28,319 nucleotides of DNA from an uncultured Acidaminococcus sp. (GCA_900314165.1 OMUE01000073.1:1-28319), one strand, 5' to 3'. Shown: positions 1-7,026, numbered from the stretch's first letter. The notes: generated by a model not told the origin, from the letters alone. Translations and numbers: made by a program.

Positions 1-1
1 A

Positions 2-120
2 CGTTTCACTCTTACCAATGTTTATTACAGTAGCAATGGGCTATCTTTAGCTAGTGACGAAAAAAGTATATTAAATAACTGCAACAGCCCCACCAAGGAT
101 TCCTTACCTGAACAGCTTTA
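2..120 (+). CDS. possible C-terminal end of an unidentified protein (partial)
   Basis: An open frame enters from the left edge and ends at a TAG at 118-120, giving about 39 residues (ending DSLPEQL). It shows no recognisable motif, and its codons are more AT-rich than those of the neighbouring genes. A REP-like hairpin lies immediately behind the stop, which is where intergenic repeats usually sit. It may be the tail of a real gene or a chance open frame; the visible part is too short to decide. Confidence 0.2.
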
Positions 121-153
121 GTGGGCTTATCTTACGATAAGCCCCTACGGAGT
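121..153 (+). repeat. REP-like hairpin, copy A
   Basis: A perfect 9-bp stem (GGGCTTATC at 123-131 with GATAAGCCC at 136-144, loop TTAC) is followed by CTACGGAGT. The GCCCCTACGGAGT end is shared with the copy at 16716-16759, and CCCCTACG with the pair at 23654-23780. It lacks the longer internal segment of copies B and C. It could also terminate upstream transcription, although no T-run follows. Confidence 0.5.
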
Positions 154-214
154 TGTCTTGGAATTTGGTGTGGATTTTAAGGTATACGTGTAAGTTAATT
201 ACGGCTTTCTACAC

Positions 215-244
215 TGGAAACTGACTTGCCAGAAAAGGTATAAT
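215..244 (+). promoter_or_regulatory. promoter of the flavin reductase-like gene
   Basis: A perfect TATAAT -10 box is at 239-244, preceded by GG. The best -35 is a weak TGGAAA at 215-220 (18-bp spacer). TTGCCA at 226-231 is too close to serve. The rpoB leader promoter pairs the same TGGAAA and GGTATAAT elements. Confidence 0.5.
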
Positions 245-274
245 AGAAGTATCACAATAAGGAGCGTGAACAAC

Positions 275-835
275 ATGCGCAAAGATTTAGGACCGAAAAC
301 ATTAACCTTCCCTATGCCCGTCCATATTATCGGCACGTATGACGAAAACGGCGTGCCCGACGCCATGAATGCGGCCTGGGGCGGCATCAGCAACGATAAC
401 GAGATTTCCCTGTGCCTGGGCCGGGGCCACAAGACCGTAGCCAACCTGAAGAAGACCGGTGCCTTCACCGTCAGCGTAGGTACCCGGGAACAGCTGGCCG
501 CCTGCGATTATGTGGGCATGGTCTCTGGCAACAAGGAACCGGATAAGGTAGCTAAAGCCGGCTTCCACGTAGTGAAGGCCGCCAACGTCAATGCCCCTGT
601 GTTCCAGGAACTGCCCATGACCCTGGAATGCAAGGTCAAGAGCTACGATGACGAAAACGAACGGTTGGTAGGGGAAATCGTGAATATTACCGTGGATGAA
701 TCCATCCTGACCAACGGCAAAGTGGATTCGTCTAAGCTCCATCCCATTGCCTTCGATTCTCCCAGCCATACGTATGTAGCCGCCTGGGTCCCCGTAGGCA
801 AGGCGTTTGTGCACAAGGAGCCCGTTGCTAAGTAA
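275..835 (+). CDS. flavin reductase-like (flavoredoxin/DIM6-NTAB family) protein
   Basis: This 186-residue protein resembles the FMN-binding split-barrel flavin reductase family (COG1853), whose members bind FMN and act as NAD(P)H:flavin reductases or small electron carriers. Visible signs are the early MNAAWGG segment, the ISLCLGRGHKTVANL stretch and the TGAFTVSVGT segment typical of the fold, then a C-terminal half with the ELPMTLECKV strand. There is no signal peptide or membrane segment, so it is cytoplasmic. The ATG at 275 is preferred over the in-frame GTG at 266 because AAGGAG at 259-264 sits 10 nt upstream of it and overlaps the GTG region. The gene stands alone with its own -10 box and a strong terminator. 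The family call is fairly firm; the substrate is unknown. Confidence 0.75.
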   Translation: MRKDLGPKTLTFPMPVHIIGTYDENGVPDAMNAAWGGISNDNEISLCLGRGHKTVANLKKTGAFTVSVGTREQLAACDYVGMVSGNKEPDKVAKAGFHVVKAANVNAPVFQELPMTLECKVKSYDDENERLVGEIVNITVDESILTNGKVDSSKLHPIAFDSPSHTYVAAWVPVGKAFVHKEPVAK

Positions 836-1024
836 AAGCGAAGAGCGAAGAGTGAAGAGTGAAGAGGTGTCCGACTGGACATCTCTTTTTTGTGCGTAAC
901 TTCACGGATTAATCGACGAACTCCATCCCACGCACTACCAAGCTGACGTCTGACGTCTGACGTCTCAATCCCAGCCCGCCGCAGGCGCCTCTTCGCTCTT
1001 ATCTCTTCGCTCTTCACTTTTTCT
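835..1024 (+). repeat. mosaic heptamer-repeat element 1
   Basis: This intergenic element begins at the stop codon of the flavin reductase gene. The left arm (835-867) is a run of 7-mers of the GCGAAGA/GTGAAGA type. The right arm (about 987-1024) is made of the complementary CTCTTCGCTCTT units, so the two arms can pair. Between them lie the hairpin at 863-891, an unrelated middle segment, and three tandem copies of TGACGTC (about 941-965). A shorter relative lies at 22428-22525 and shares both arm types and the central GTCCGnCTGGAC-like hairpin. No protein coding is supported here. Confidence 0.6.
863..891 (+). terminator. intrinsic terminator of the flavin reductase gene
   Basis: The 10-bp stem AGAGGTGTCC (863-872) pairs with GGACATCTCT (877-886) with one G-T wobble and a GACT loop, followed by a T-run. 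It is embedded in heptamer element 1, so the repeat seems to supply the terminator. Confidence 0.8.
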
Positions 1025-1035
1025 CAAGAAATCCC

Positions 1036-1064
1036 TTGATTATGCCACAACATAGTGCTATAGT
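1036..1064 (+). promoter_or_regulatory. ppsA promoter
   Basis: TTGATT (1036-1041) and TATAGT (1059-1064) are separated by exactly 17 bp. The -10 box lies between CACTAT/ATAGTG half-sites, which fits a repressible promoter. Confidence 0.65.
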
Positions 1065-1100
1065 ATACACTATATCGACGAGATATAAGCGATATAGTGT
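1052..1100 (+). promoter_or_regulatory. candidate operator (CcpN-type) at the ppsA promoter
   Basis: A perfect 11-bp inverted repeat, ACACTATATCG (1067-1077) and CGATATAGTGT (1090-1100), has half-site centres about two helical turns apart and lies just downstream of the -10 box. A further ATAGTG half-site (1052-1057) sits just upstream of the -10 box. The inverted repeat and its position are seen directly. Assignment to CcpN is inference from the ccpN gene directly downstream of ppsA and from the known role of B. subtilis CcpN in repressing gluconeogenic genes. Confidence 0.5.
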
Positions 1101-1119
1101 GTGCAAAGGAGCGAAAATG

Positions 1120-3513
1120 ATGGATAAATCCCAAGCGTATTTATTGTGGTTTGAACAACTGGAAAGAAAAGACGTGGATATTGTAGGCGGCAAATCCTCT
1201 TCTCTGGGGGAAATGACCTCTAAGACGGATGTGCCCGTACCCTATGGCTTTGCTACCACTGCTCATGCCTATCGTTATTTTATAGAAAAAACCGGTCTGG
1301 GCGAAAAAATGCGCAGCCTGTTAGCAGGCCTGACGGATGTGGAAGACAATGATCAGCTGAGCACCATCTGCAAGCAGCTGCGGCAGTCCATTATGGAACA
1401 GGAAATGCCTCAGGATCTGCAGGACGCTATCCGCAATGCCTACGCAGAACTGGCTGCAAAAGTCGGGGAAGAAGCCCCCTATGTAGCCGTCCGTTCCAGC
1501 GCTACGGCCGAAGATCTGCCGGATGCCAGCTTTGCCGGCCAGCAGGATACGTACCTGAACGTCCAGGGTGCCGATATGGTCATCCAAAAAGTCAAGGAAT
1601 GCTATGCTTCCTGCTTCACGGACCGGGCCGTCTATTATCGGGAAAAGCAGGGCTATGACCATCTGTCCCTGGCTCTGTCCGCTGTAGTCCAAATGATGGT
1701 GTTCTCCAAGGCTGCCGGTGTCATGTTCACCGTGAACGTGGCCAACGGGGACGACAAGAACATCATGATCGAAGGGGCCTGGGGCCTGGGCGAATACGTA
1801 GTTGGCGGGATCGTGACCCCGGACAGCTACATCGTCTCCAAAGCCGACATGAAGATCCTGTCCGCTACGGTAAACGAGCAGGACGTAAAACTGGTCCGCA
1901 AAATCGGCGGCGATACGGAAGAAGTGCCCGTACCGGAAGCTGACCGGAAGAAACAGACCCTGACCAACAGCCAGATCCTGGAACTGGCCGGGTATGCTAA
2001 GAAAATTGAAGCCCATTATGGCTGCTACATGGATATGGAATGGGGCATTGACGAACGGGATGGCAAGATTTGGATCCTGCAAGCCCGCCCTGAAACGGTT
2101 TGGTCCCGGAGAAATAAAGAAAAGAAGGCGCAGGAAGTGGCACAGGAAAATAATTCTGCAGAAAACGCAAAAGTCCTCATCAAAGGTCTGCCGGCCAGCC
2201 CGGGCATGGGCTACGGCAAAGTCCACGTCATCAAGGACCCGTCCGATATTGACGAATTCAACGACGGGGAAATCCTGGTTACGGAAATGACCGCTCCTGA
2301 CTGGGTGCCTGCTATGAAGAAGGCTCAGGCTATTGTAACGGACAGCGGCGGCATGACCTGCCATGCTTCCATCGTCAGCCGGGAACTGGGCATTCCCTGT
2401 ATCGTAGGCACCAAGAGCCGTGGTCAGGCCGCTACGGAAGTCCTGCTGGATGGGGAAGAAGTGACTGTAGATGCTTCCAACGGCGTCGTGTTTGCCGGCA
2501 ACCTGCAGGTGAAGAAAGCTGCTGTTGCTGCGGCTCCTCAGGCACAGGTGGTAGCTGCTGAAACCTTCCCTGTGACCGGTACGAAGATCTACATGAACCT
2601 GGGCGATCCTGCCCTGGCAGAAAAATATGCCAGCCTGCCCTGCGACGGCATCGGCCTCATGCGGGAAGAATTCATCTGGACTACCTATATCCATGAACAT
2701 CCTCTGTATCTCATCAAGACCGGCCACCCTGAAAAAGTGGTGGATGCCCTGGCTGACGGCTTCCGCAAAGTCTGCTCCGCCATGGCTCCCCGGCCTGTCA
2801 CCCTGCGGTTCAGCGACTTCAAGTCCAGCGAATACAGAGACCTGAAGGGTGGGGAAGAATTCGAACCCCACGAACCCAGTGCCCTGCTGGGCTGGAGGGG
2901 TGCTTCCCGCTACTACGATCCCAAGTACACGGAAGCCTTCCGGCTGGAAATCAAAGCCGTCCGCAAAGTCCGGGAAGAATACGGCCTGAAGAACCTGAAC
3001 GTCATGATTCCCTTCTGCCGCACCGTGGACGAATGTGCGAAAGTCGTCTCCATCATGGCGGAAGAAGGTCTGCACAGAGGTCCTGACTTCAAGGTATGGC
3101 TCATGGCTGAAATCCCTGCCAACATCATCCTGGCAGACAAATTTAACCAGTTCGTCGATGGCTATTCCATCGGGTCCAATGACCTGACCATGCTGACCCT
3201 GGGCTGTGACCGGGATAATGATGTGATTTCCCATCTGTTTGACGAACGGAATCTGGCTGTAAAGCGGGCTGTCCGTCACCTGATTGAAACGGCCCATAAA
3301 GATGGCAAGACTGTCTCCATCTGCGGCCAGGCTCCCAGCGTATATCCTGAATTCGCTGAATTCCTGGTGCAGAGCGGCATCGATAGCATGAGCGTGAACC
3401 CGGATGCTGTGAAGTTCACGAAGAAGATGGTCGCTCAGGTAGAGCAGCGGCTGATTTTGGATAAACTGACCGGCCGGGGCCGTAACCATCATGAAGAAGA
3501 ACTGGCCTGGTAA
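1120..3513 (+). CDS. ppsA: phosphoenolpyruvate synthase
   Basis: This cytoplasmic enzyme makes PEP from pyruvate, ATP and water (giving AMP and phosphate), the entry step of gluconeogenesis from C3 compounds. The 797-residue length matches PpsA. The N-terminal ATP-grasp half has AVRSSATAEDLPDASFAGQQ. The swivelling phosphohistidine domain has GGMTCHASIVSRELGIP, with catalytic His at about residue 415 and the regulatory Thr at about 413. The C-terminal PEP/pyruvate TIM barrel has SICGQAPS, with the catalytic Cys at about 735. The TCH motif and the length favour PEP synthase over pyruvate phosphate dikinase, whose motif reads TSHA. ATG 1120 is chosen over ATG 1117 because the AAAGGAG at 1105-1111 is better spaced. 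Its predicted regulators ccpN and ppsR follow directly. Confidence 0.92.
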   Translation: MDKSQAYLLWFEQLERKDVDIVGGKSSSLGEMTSKTDVPVPYGFATTAHAYRYFIEKTGLGEKMRSLLAGLTDVEDNDQLSTICKQLRQSIMEQEMPQDLQDAIRNAYAELAAKVGEEAPYVAVRSSATAEDLPDASFAGQQDTYLNVQGADMVIQKVKECYASCFTDRAVYYREKQGYDHLSLALSAVVQMMVFSKAAGVMFTVNVANGDDKNIMIEGAWGLGEYVVGGIVTPDSYIVSKADMKILSATVNEQDVKLVRKIGGDTEEVPVPEADRKKQTLTNSQILELAGYAKKIEAHYGCYMDMEWGIDERDGKIWILQARPETVWSRRNKEKKAQEVAQENNSAENAKVLIKGLPASPGMGYGKVHVIKDPSDIDEFNDGEILVTEMTAPDWVPAMKKAQAIVTDSGGMTCHASIVSRELGIPCIVGTKSRGQAATEVLLDGEEVTVDASNGVVFAGNLQVKKAAVAAAPQAQVVAAETFPVTGTKIYMNLGDPALAEKYASLPCDGIGLMREEFIWTTYIHEHPLYLIKTGHPEKVVDALADGFRKVCSAMAPRPVTLRFSDFKSSEYRDLKGGEEFEPHEPSALLGWRGASRYYDPKYTEAFRLEIKAVRKVREEYGLKNLNVMIPFCRTVDECAKVVSIMAEEGLHRGPDFKVWLMAEIPANIILADKFNQFVDGYSIGSNDLTMLTLGCDRDNDVISHLFDERNLAVKRAVRHLIETAHKDGKTVSICGQAPSVYPEFAEFLVQSGIDSMSVNPDAVKFTKKMVAQVEQRLILDKLTGRGRNHHEEELAW

Positions 3514-3530
3514 AAAGAGTTAACCGATTA

Positions 3531-3576
3531 AAAAACAGGAGCCGAGGAATTGCACCGGCTCCTTGTTTTGTTTTAT
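3531..3576 (+). terminator. ppsA terminator overlapping the ccpN promoter
   Basis: GGAGCCG pairs with CGGCTCC across an 11-nt loop, with flanking AAAACA/TGTTTT pairing around it and a T-rich tail. The -35-like TTGCAC of the next promoter lies in the loop and the TATAAT in the tail, so termination and initiation signals share the same bases. Confidence 0.7.
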
Positions 3577-3579
3577 AAT
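3550..3579 (+). promoter_or_regulatory. ccpN-ppsR promoter
   Basis: TATAAT at 3574-3579 has TTGCAC at 3550-3555 as a possible -35 (18-bp spacer). This implies a 5' UTR of about 30 nt before the inferred ATT start. Confidence 0.5.
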
Positions 3580-3617
3580 AGTTCTATTAAATACAGCAGG
3601 GAAAGGGGGCGATTCCT

Positions 3618-4274
3618 ATTCCGCTCAGTGAAAGACAGAAAAAGATTGCCGAAATTGTCCGGCAGGAAGGACCTATTGCCGGAGAGACCATTGCGAAAGA
3701 ACTGGGCCTCAGCCGGGCGGCTCTCCGCTCCGACCTGGCCATCCTCATTATGAGTGGTGTGCTGGATGCCCGTCCCCGGGTAGGCTATTATTATACCGGC
3801 AAGAATACACTGGGGCTGTTACAGGAAGAGCTTTCGTCCATTACGGTGGAAGATATCAAGTCCGTGCCCATCGTAGTCAGCAATGACAAAAGTGCCTATG
3901 ATGCCGTAGTTACCATGTTCCTGGAGGACGTGGGAACGATATTTGTGGTAGAAGGCCCGGAAGGCCTGCTCCATGGCGTCGTATCCCGGAAAGATCTGCT
4001 GAAGTCGGCTATCAGCCCGGGAACGGACCTGCATCAGGTGCCCATTGCCATGGTCATGACGCCTTTAAGCAAGATTGTGACAGCAGTTCCTGACGAACCG
4101 GCAGCAGCGGCTGCCAGACGTCTCATGGAGCACGAAATAGACTGCCTGCCTGTGGTCCGGCAGTTAAACGGCAATCCAAAGCAGCTGCAGGTCGTAGGTC
4201 GGGTGACCAAAACAAATTTTACCCGTCTGTTAGTAGAACTGGCAGAAGGAAGAGGAGGGAATTATCATAGCTAA
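3618..4274 (+). CDS. ccpN: CcpN-type transcriptional repressor (HTH plus paired CBS domains), ATT start
   Basis: This regulator resembles B. subtilis CcpN (YqzB), which represses gluconeogenic genes during glycolytic growth. The N-terminal winged HTH reads RQKKIAEIVRQEGPIAGETI, then ELGLSRAALRSDLAIL, then ARPRVGYYYTGK. Two CBS motifs follow, with FLEDVGTIFVVEG, SRKDLLKSAI, EIDCLPVV and a closing GRVTKTNFTRL. The only ATG (3750) would delete the whole HTH. In this frame no ATG, GTG or TTG occurs between the upstream stop (3588) and 3750. The ATT at 3618 lies 8 nt after AAAGGGGG (3602-3609) and gives 218 residues starting at the position homologous to CcpN. ATT 3612 is a poorer alternative. Overlap with ppsR suggests translational coupling. 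Family is certain; the exact start is inferred. Confidence 0.88.
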   Translation: MPLSERQKKIAEIVRQEGPIAGETIAKELGLSRAALRSDLAILIMSGVLDARPRVGYYYTGKNTLGLLQEELSSITVEDIKSVPIVVSNDKSAYDAVVTMFLEDVGTIFVVEGPEGLLHGVVSRKDLLKSAISPGTDLHQVPIAMVMTPLSKIVTAVPDEPAAAAARRLMEHEIDCLPVVRQLNGNPKQLQVVGRVTKTNFTRLLVELAEGRGGNYHS

Positions 4275-5088
4275 AGCACCGATTATCTATGCGATTTCGG
4301 ACTCCATCGGTGAAACGTCGGAGTCCGTGGTAAAGGCTACGACCAGTCAGTTTGTCCAGGAACGGTTTGACATTGTCCGGGTTCCCTACGTAAAAAGCGT
4401 AGAAATGCTGGAAAAAGTCCTGACAGAAGCGAAAGAACAGAATGCAATCGTCTGCTATACCATCGTGTCTCCGGAAATGCGGGATGTTGCAGAACGGAAA
4501 GCTGTGGAACTGGATCTGGAAGTGGTGGATATCCTGGGTCCCGTGCTGAGAGCCATAGAAAAGATCTCCGGCCTGACTCCTAAAAACCAGCCCGGCCTGA
4601 TTCACGCCCTGGACCACGAATATTTCAAGAGAGTGGCAGCTGTGGAATTTGCCATCAAATACGATGACGGCAAGAACCCCTGGGGTCTGGCCAAAGCGGA
4701 TCTGGTCATCATCGGCGTATCCCGTACGTCCAAGACGCCCTTATCCATGTACCTGGCCAATAAGCAGCTGAAGGTCGCCAATGTGCCTCTGGTACCGGAG
4801 ATCCCGCCTCCTGAAGAATTGTTCAAGGTGCCTTCCAGCCGGATCATCGGGCTCCTCATCGACCCTCATAAGCTGAACGAGATCCGCATCGCCCGGCTGA
4901 AATCCATGGGCCTGACGGATGGGGCCAACTATGCGGATATCCGCCGGATCCAGGAAGAACTGGATTATGCCCGGGCCGTCATGCAGCAGCTGCACTGCAA
5001 GGTCATCAATGTGACCAACAGAGCCATAGAAGAAACCGCCAGCATGATCCTGGAATATCTGCGGAAACGGTTTGACTACGAGTATTAA
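4267..5088 (+). CDS. ppsR: PEP synthase/PPDK regulatory protein (bifunctional kinase-phosphorylase, DUF299), non-standard start
   Basis: This protein of about 273 residues belongs to the DUF299/YqfL/PpsR family, which uses ADP to phosphorylate the Thr next to the catalytic His of PEP synthase or PPDK and removes it phosphorolytically. Seen here are the N-terminal IIYAISDSIGETSE motif, the P-loop-like GVSRTSKTPLSMYLA and the LVPEIPPPEEL segment. Translation cannot begin at a normal codon: between the in-frame TAG at 4234 and the GTG at 4327, which would delete the conserved N-terminus, there is no ATG, GTG or TTG. AGGAGG at 4253-4258 puts ATA 4267 at 8-nt spacing, with ATC 4264 and ATT 4261 closer. 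The start overlaps the last codons of ccpN by 8 nt. The likely target is the ppsA product two genes upstream. Confidence 0.88.
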   Translation: MAKAPIIYAISDSIGETSESVVKATTSQFVQERFDIVRVPYVKSVEMLEKVLTEAKEQNAIVCYTIVSPEMRDVAERKAVELDLEVVDILGPVLRAIEKISGLTPKNQPGLIHALDHEYFKRVAAVEFAIKYDDGKNPWGLAKADLVIIGVSRTSKTPLSMYLANKQLKVANVPLVPEIPPPEELFKVPSSRIIGLLIDPHKLNEIRIARLKSMGLTDGANYADIRRIQEELDYARAVMQQLHCKVINVTNRAIEETASMILEYLRKRFDYEY

Positions 5089-5125
5089 CCGTTACTGCGC
5101 ATAAGTGCATAGGAGTGAATTTGTC

Positions 5126-5166
5126 AAGAAGGATTTTCTGCTTTTTGCAGGAAATCCTTCTTTGTG
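5126..5166 (+). terminator. probable terminator after ppsR
   Basis: A 16-bp stem (5126-5141 with 5147-5162, one G-T wobble, T5 loop) is followed by a short, broken T tract. It is a strong hairpin with a weak tail, so partial read-through into dnaG is likely. Confidence 0.55.
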
Positions 5167-5173
5167 TGTCGAA

Positions 5174-5179
5174 TATAAT
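5174..5179 (+). promoter_or_regulatory. -10 box of a dnaG-rpoD promoter
   Basis: A perfect TATAAT lies 33 nt before the chosen dnaG start. No good -35 box is visible; the matching distance falls inside the hairpin at 5147-5162. Confidence 0.4.
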
Positions 5180-5211
5180 ACACATAGCCCTTGATCAAAA
5201 GGATGAAGTCC

Positions 5212-7026
5212 ATGGAAGATATGAAGGAAAAATTCATAAATTTTAAAGAGCAGGTTCGCCAGGCCGCCGATCTGGTATCCATCGTAGGCGAGACGGTGAA
5301 CCTGAAGAGGAAAGGCAGCCGGTATTGGGGCTGCTGTCCTTTTCATGGGGAAAAAACACCTTCCTTTACTGTGGACCCGGCTAAAGGCTTGTTTCACTGC
5401 TTCGGCTGCGGAGCCGGAGGCGACGTATTTTCCTTCGTCATGAAACGGGACCATGTGGATTTTTCCGAGGCCTTGAAGATTTTGGCAAGGAAATATGGCA
5501 TCCCCATTCCGGAACGGGCAAAAACTGCCCAGGAAGCAGCCCGGGAAAAAGAAACGAAAGAAGTGCTGGGGGCCAACGAGCTGGCGGCCCGCTTCTTCCA
5601 TTCCTGCCTGATCCATACCCGGTATGGGAGCCAGGGCGTGGCCTATCTGGCTGGCAGGGGCATAGGGAAGGAGATTATAGAATCCTTTGAACTGGGTATG
5701 GCTCCGCCGGACTTTTCCACCCTGCACAAAGCCCTGGAAGGCCGGGGCGTAAAGGAAGACGTCCTGTTGAAGGCAGGCCTTGTCAGTAAGAGGGACAGCG
5801 GCGGTGTCTATGACAAATTCCGGGGCAGGGTCATGATTCCCATTAAAGATCCCCGGGGCAGGGTGGTAGGCTTTACGGGCCGGATCCTGGATGCCAAGGC
5901 GTCTCCAGCCAAATATATGAACACAGGGGAGACCCCCTGGTTCCACAAAGGAAGATTGCTGTTCGGCTTGGACAGAGCCATGCGGTCCATCCGGCAAAGG
6001 CAGCAGGCCCTGATTGTGGAAGGCCATATGGATGCCATCAGCCTCCATGCAGCAGGCATAGACTGGGCCGTAGCCTCTATGGGCACAGCGTTTACAGAAC
6101 AGCAGGCCATCATCCTGAAACGGCTGACGCCGGAAGTGGTGTTCTGCTTCGACAGCGACAAGGCCGGACGGACGGCGGCAATGCGGGCCATTCCCCTGGC
6201 GCTCCAGGCAGGGCTCAAGTGCCGGGTCATGCACGTGACAGAGGGCAAGGATCCGGACGAATTTATCCGTAAGGAAGGCAGGGAAGCCTTTGAACAGCTG
6301 CTGGCCAGTGCAAAGCCCGGCATAGATTACCAGGTGGATACGGTACTGGAGCAGGAAGATACGGAAACCCTTAGCGGCAAAGTGGAAACGGTGGCTAAGG
6401 TCCTGCCTTTCTTCAAGGAATGCGCCAGTGATGTGGAAGTGGGGGAAAGGATCCGGGATCTGTCCAGAAGGCTGGCCATTGATGAGGGCCTGATCCAAAG
6501 CGAATACCGGAAACTGACCCAGACCACCGGGGGCAAGCAATTCAATCCGGAATGGCTGACCCAGAAGAAGACCGTGGTAACCAGTGCTACAGAACAGGCG
6601 GAACGCCATGTGCTGCGGGCCCTGCTGGAGGGTGTACAGCCCCAGCCCGGCCAGGAAGGCATGGTCCATGTGGATTCCTTTACGACTACAGCCCGTCAGG
6701 AAATCTTCCAGCTCCTGCTGAAATGCTGGCAGGAAGGCATCTACCAGGACCCCAGAGACCTGTTTGCCCAGCTGTCGGAAAAGGGCGCGGAAGAACTGAA
6801 CACGATTTTGAATCTGAATTTACCTTTGTCCAGCCTGCCTTCCATTCTGGCAGACTGTTTGAATCTCCTGCAGGCAGCGGCACTGAAAAAAGAGTACGAA
6901 AAACATAGCCAGCTGGCGGAAACCTATGAAAAAGAGGGAAATGAAAAATTTTTGCAGGAATTAGAAGAATGTCGGCGAATAAAGTTGGAAGTGGAAAAAT
7001 TTATGCTGCTGGTACAGCATCGCTAA
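5212..7026 (+). CDS. dnaG: DNA primase
   Basis: DnaG synthesises RNA primers at the replication fork together with the replicative helicase. The 604 residues match the family length. The N-terminal CHC2 zinc ribbon is intact: C42-x2-H45-x17-C63-x2-C66. The TOPRIM catalytic domain shows EGHMD (Glu at about 270) and DSD (about 314-316). A divergent C-terminal helicase-binding region (from about residue 450) ends in a charged helical stretch. ATG 5212 is preferred because AAAAGG (5197-5202) lies 9 nt upstream; ATG 5203 abuts it and TTG 5191 has no ribosome site. The position just before rpoD is the conserved macromolecular-synthesis arrangement. Confidence 0.95.
   Translation: MEDMKEKFINFKEQVRQAADLVSIVGETVNLKRKGSRYWGCCPFHGEKTPSFTVDPAKGLFHCFGCGAGGDVFSFVMKRDHVDFSEALKILARKYGIPIPERAKTAQEAAREKETKEVLGANELAARFFHSCLIHTRYGSQGVAYLAGRGIGKEIIESFELGMAPPDFSTLHKALEGRGVKEDVLLKAGLVSKRDSGGVYDKFRGRVMIPIKDPRGRVVGFTGRILDAKASPAKYMNTGETPWFHKGRLLFGLDRAMRSIRQRQQALIVEGHMDAISLHAAGIDWAVASMGTAFTEQQAIILKRLTPEVVFCFDSDKAGRTAAMRAIPLALQAGLKCRVMHVTEGKDPDEFIRKEGREAFEQLLASAKPGIDYQVDTVLEQEDTETLSGKVETVAKVLPFFKECASDVEVGERIRDLSRRLAIDEGLIQSEYRKLTQTTGGKQFNPEWLTQKKTVVTSATEQAERHVLRALLEGVQPQPGQEGMVHVDSFTTTARQEIFQLLLKCWQEGIYQDPRDLFAQLSEKGAEELNTILNLNLPLSSLPSILADCLNLLQAAALKKEYEKHSQLAETYEKEGNEKFLQELEECRRIKLEVEKFMLLVQHR

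Noticed and set aside
643..1017. minus-strand frame across heptamer element 1
   Set aside because: It is built from repeat sequence and the antisense of the flavin reductase gene.
835..1024. CRISPR array
   Set aside because: Units are 7 bp, contiguous and without spacers; no cas genes are nearby.
1321..3492. 723-residue open frame on the minus strand opposite ppsA
   Set aside because: It is a shadow of the plus-strand codon pattern. It shows no family motif, and ppsA on the other strand is unambiguous.
1120..3513. pyruvate phosphate dikinase instead of PEP synthase
   Set aside because: The phosphohistidine motif is TCHAS, the length is about 800 residues and the C-terminal SICGQAPS pattern fits PpsA.
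3750..4274. ccpN as a 174-residue protein from ATG 3750
   Set aside because: That start deletes the entire conserved winged HTH, which is encoded in frame immediately upstream.
5092..6669. 525-residue minus-strand frame opposite dnaG
   Set aside because: Antisense shadow; the plus strand encodes intact primase zinc and TOPRIM motifs.
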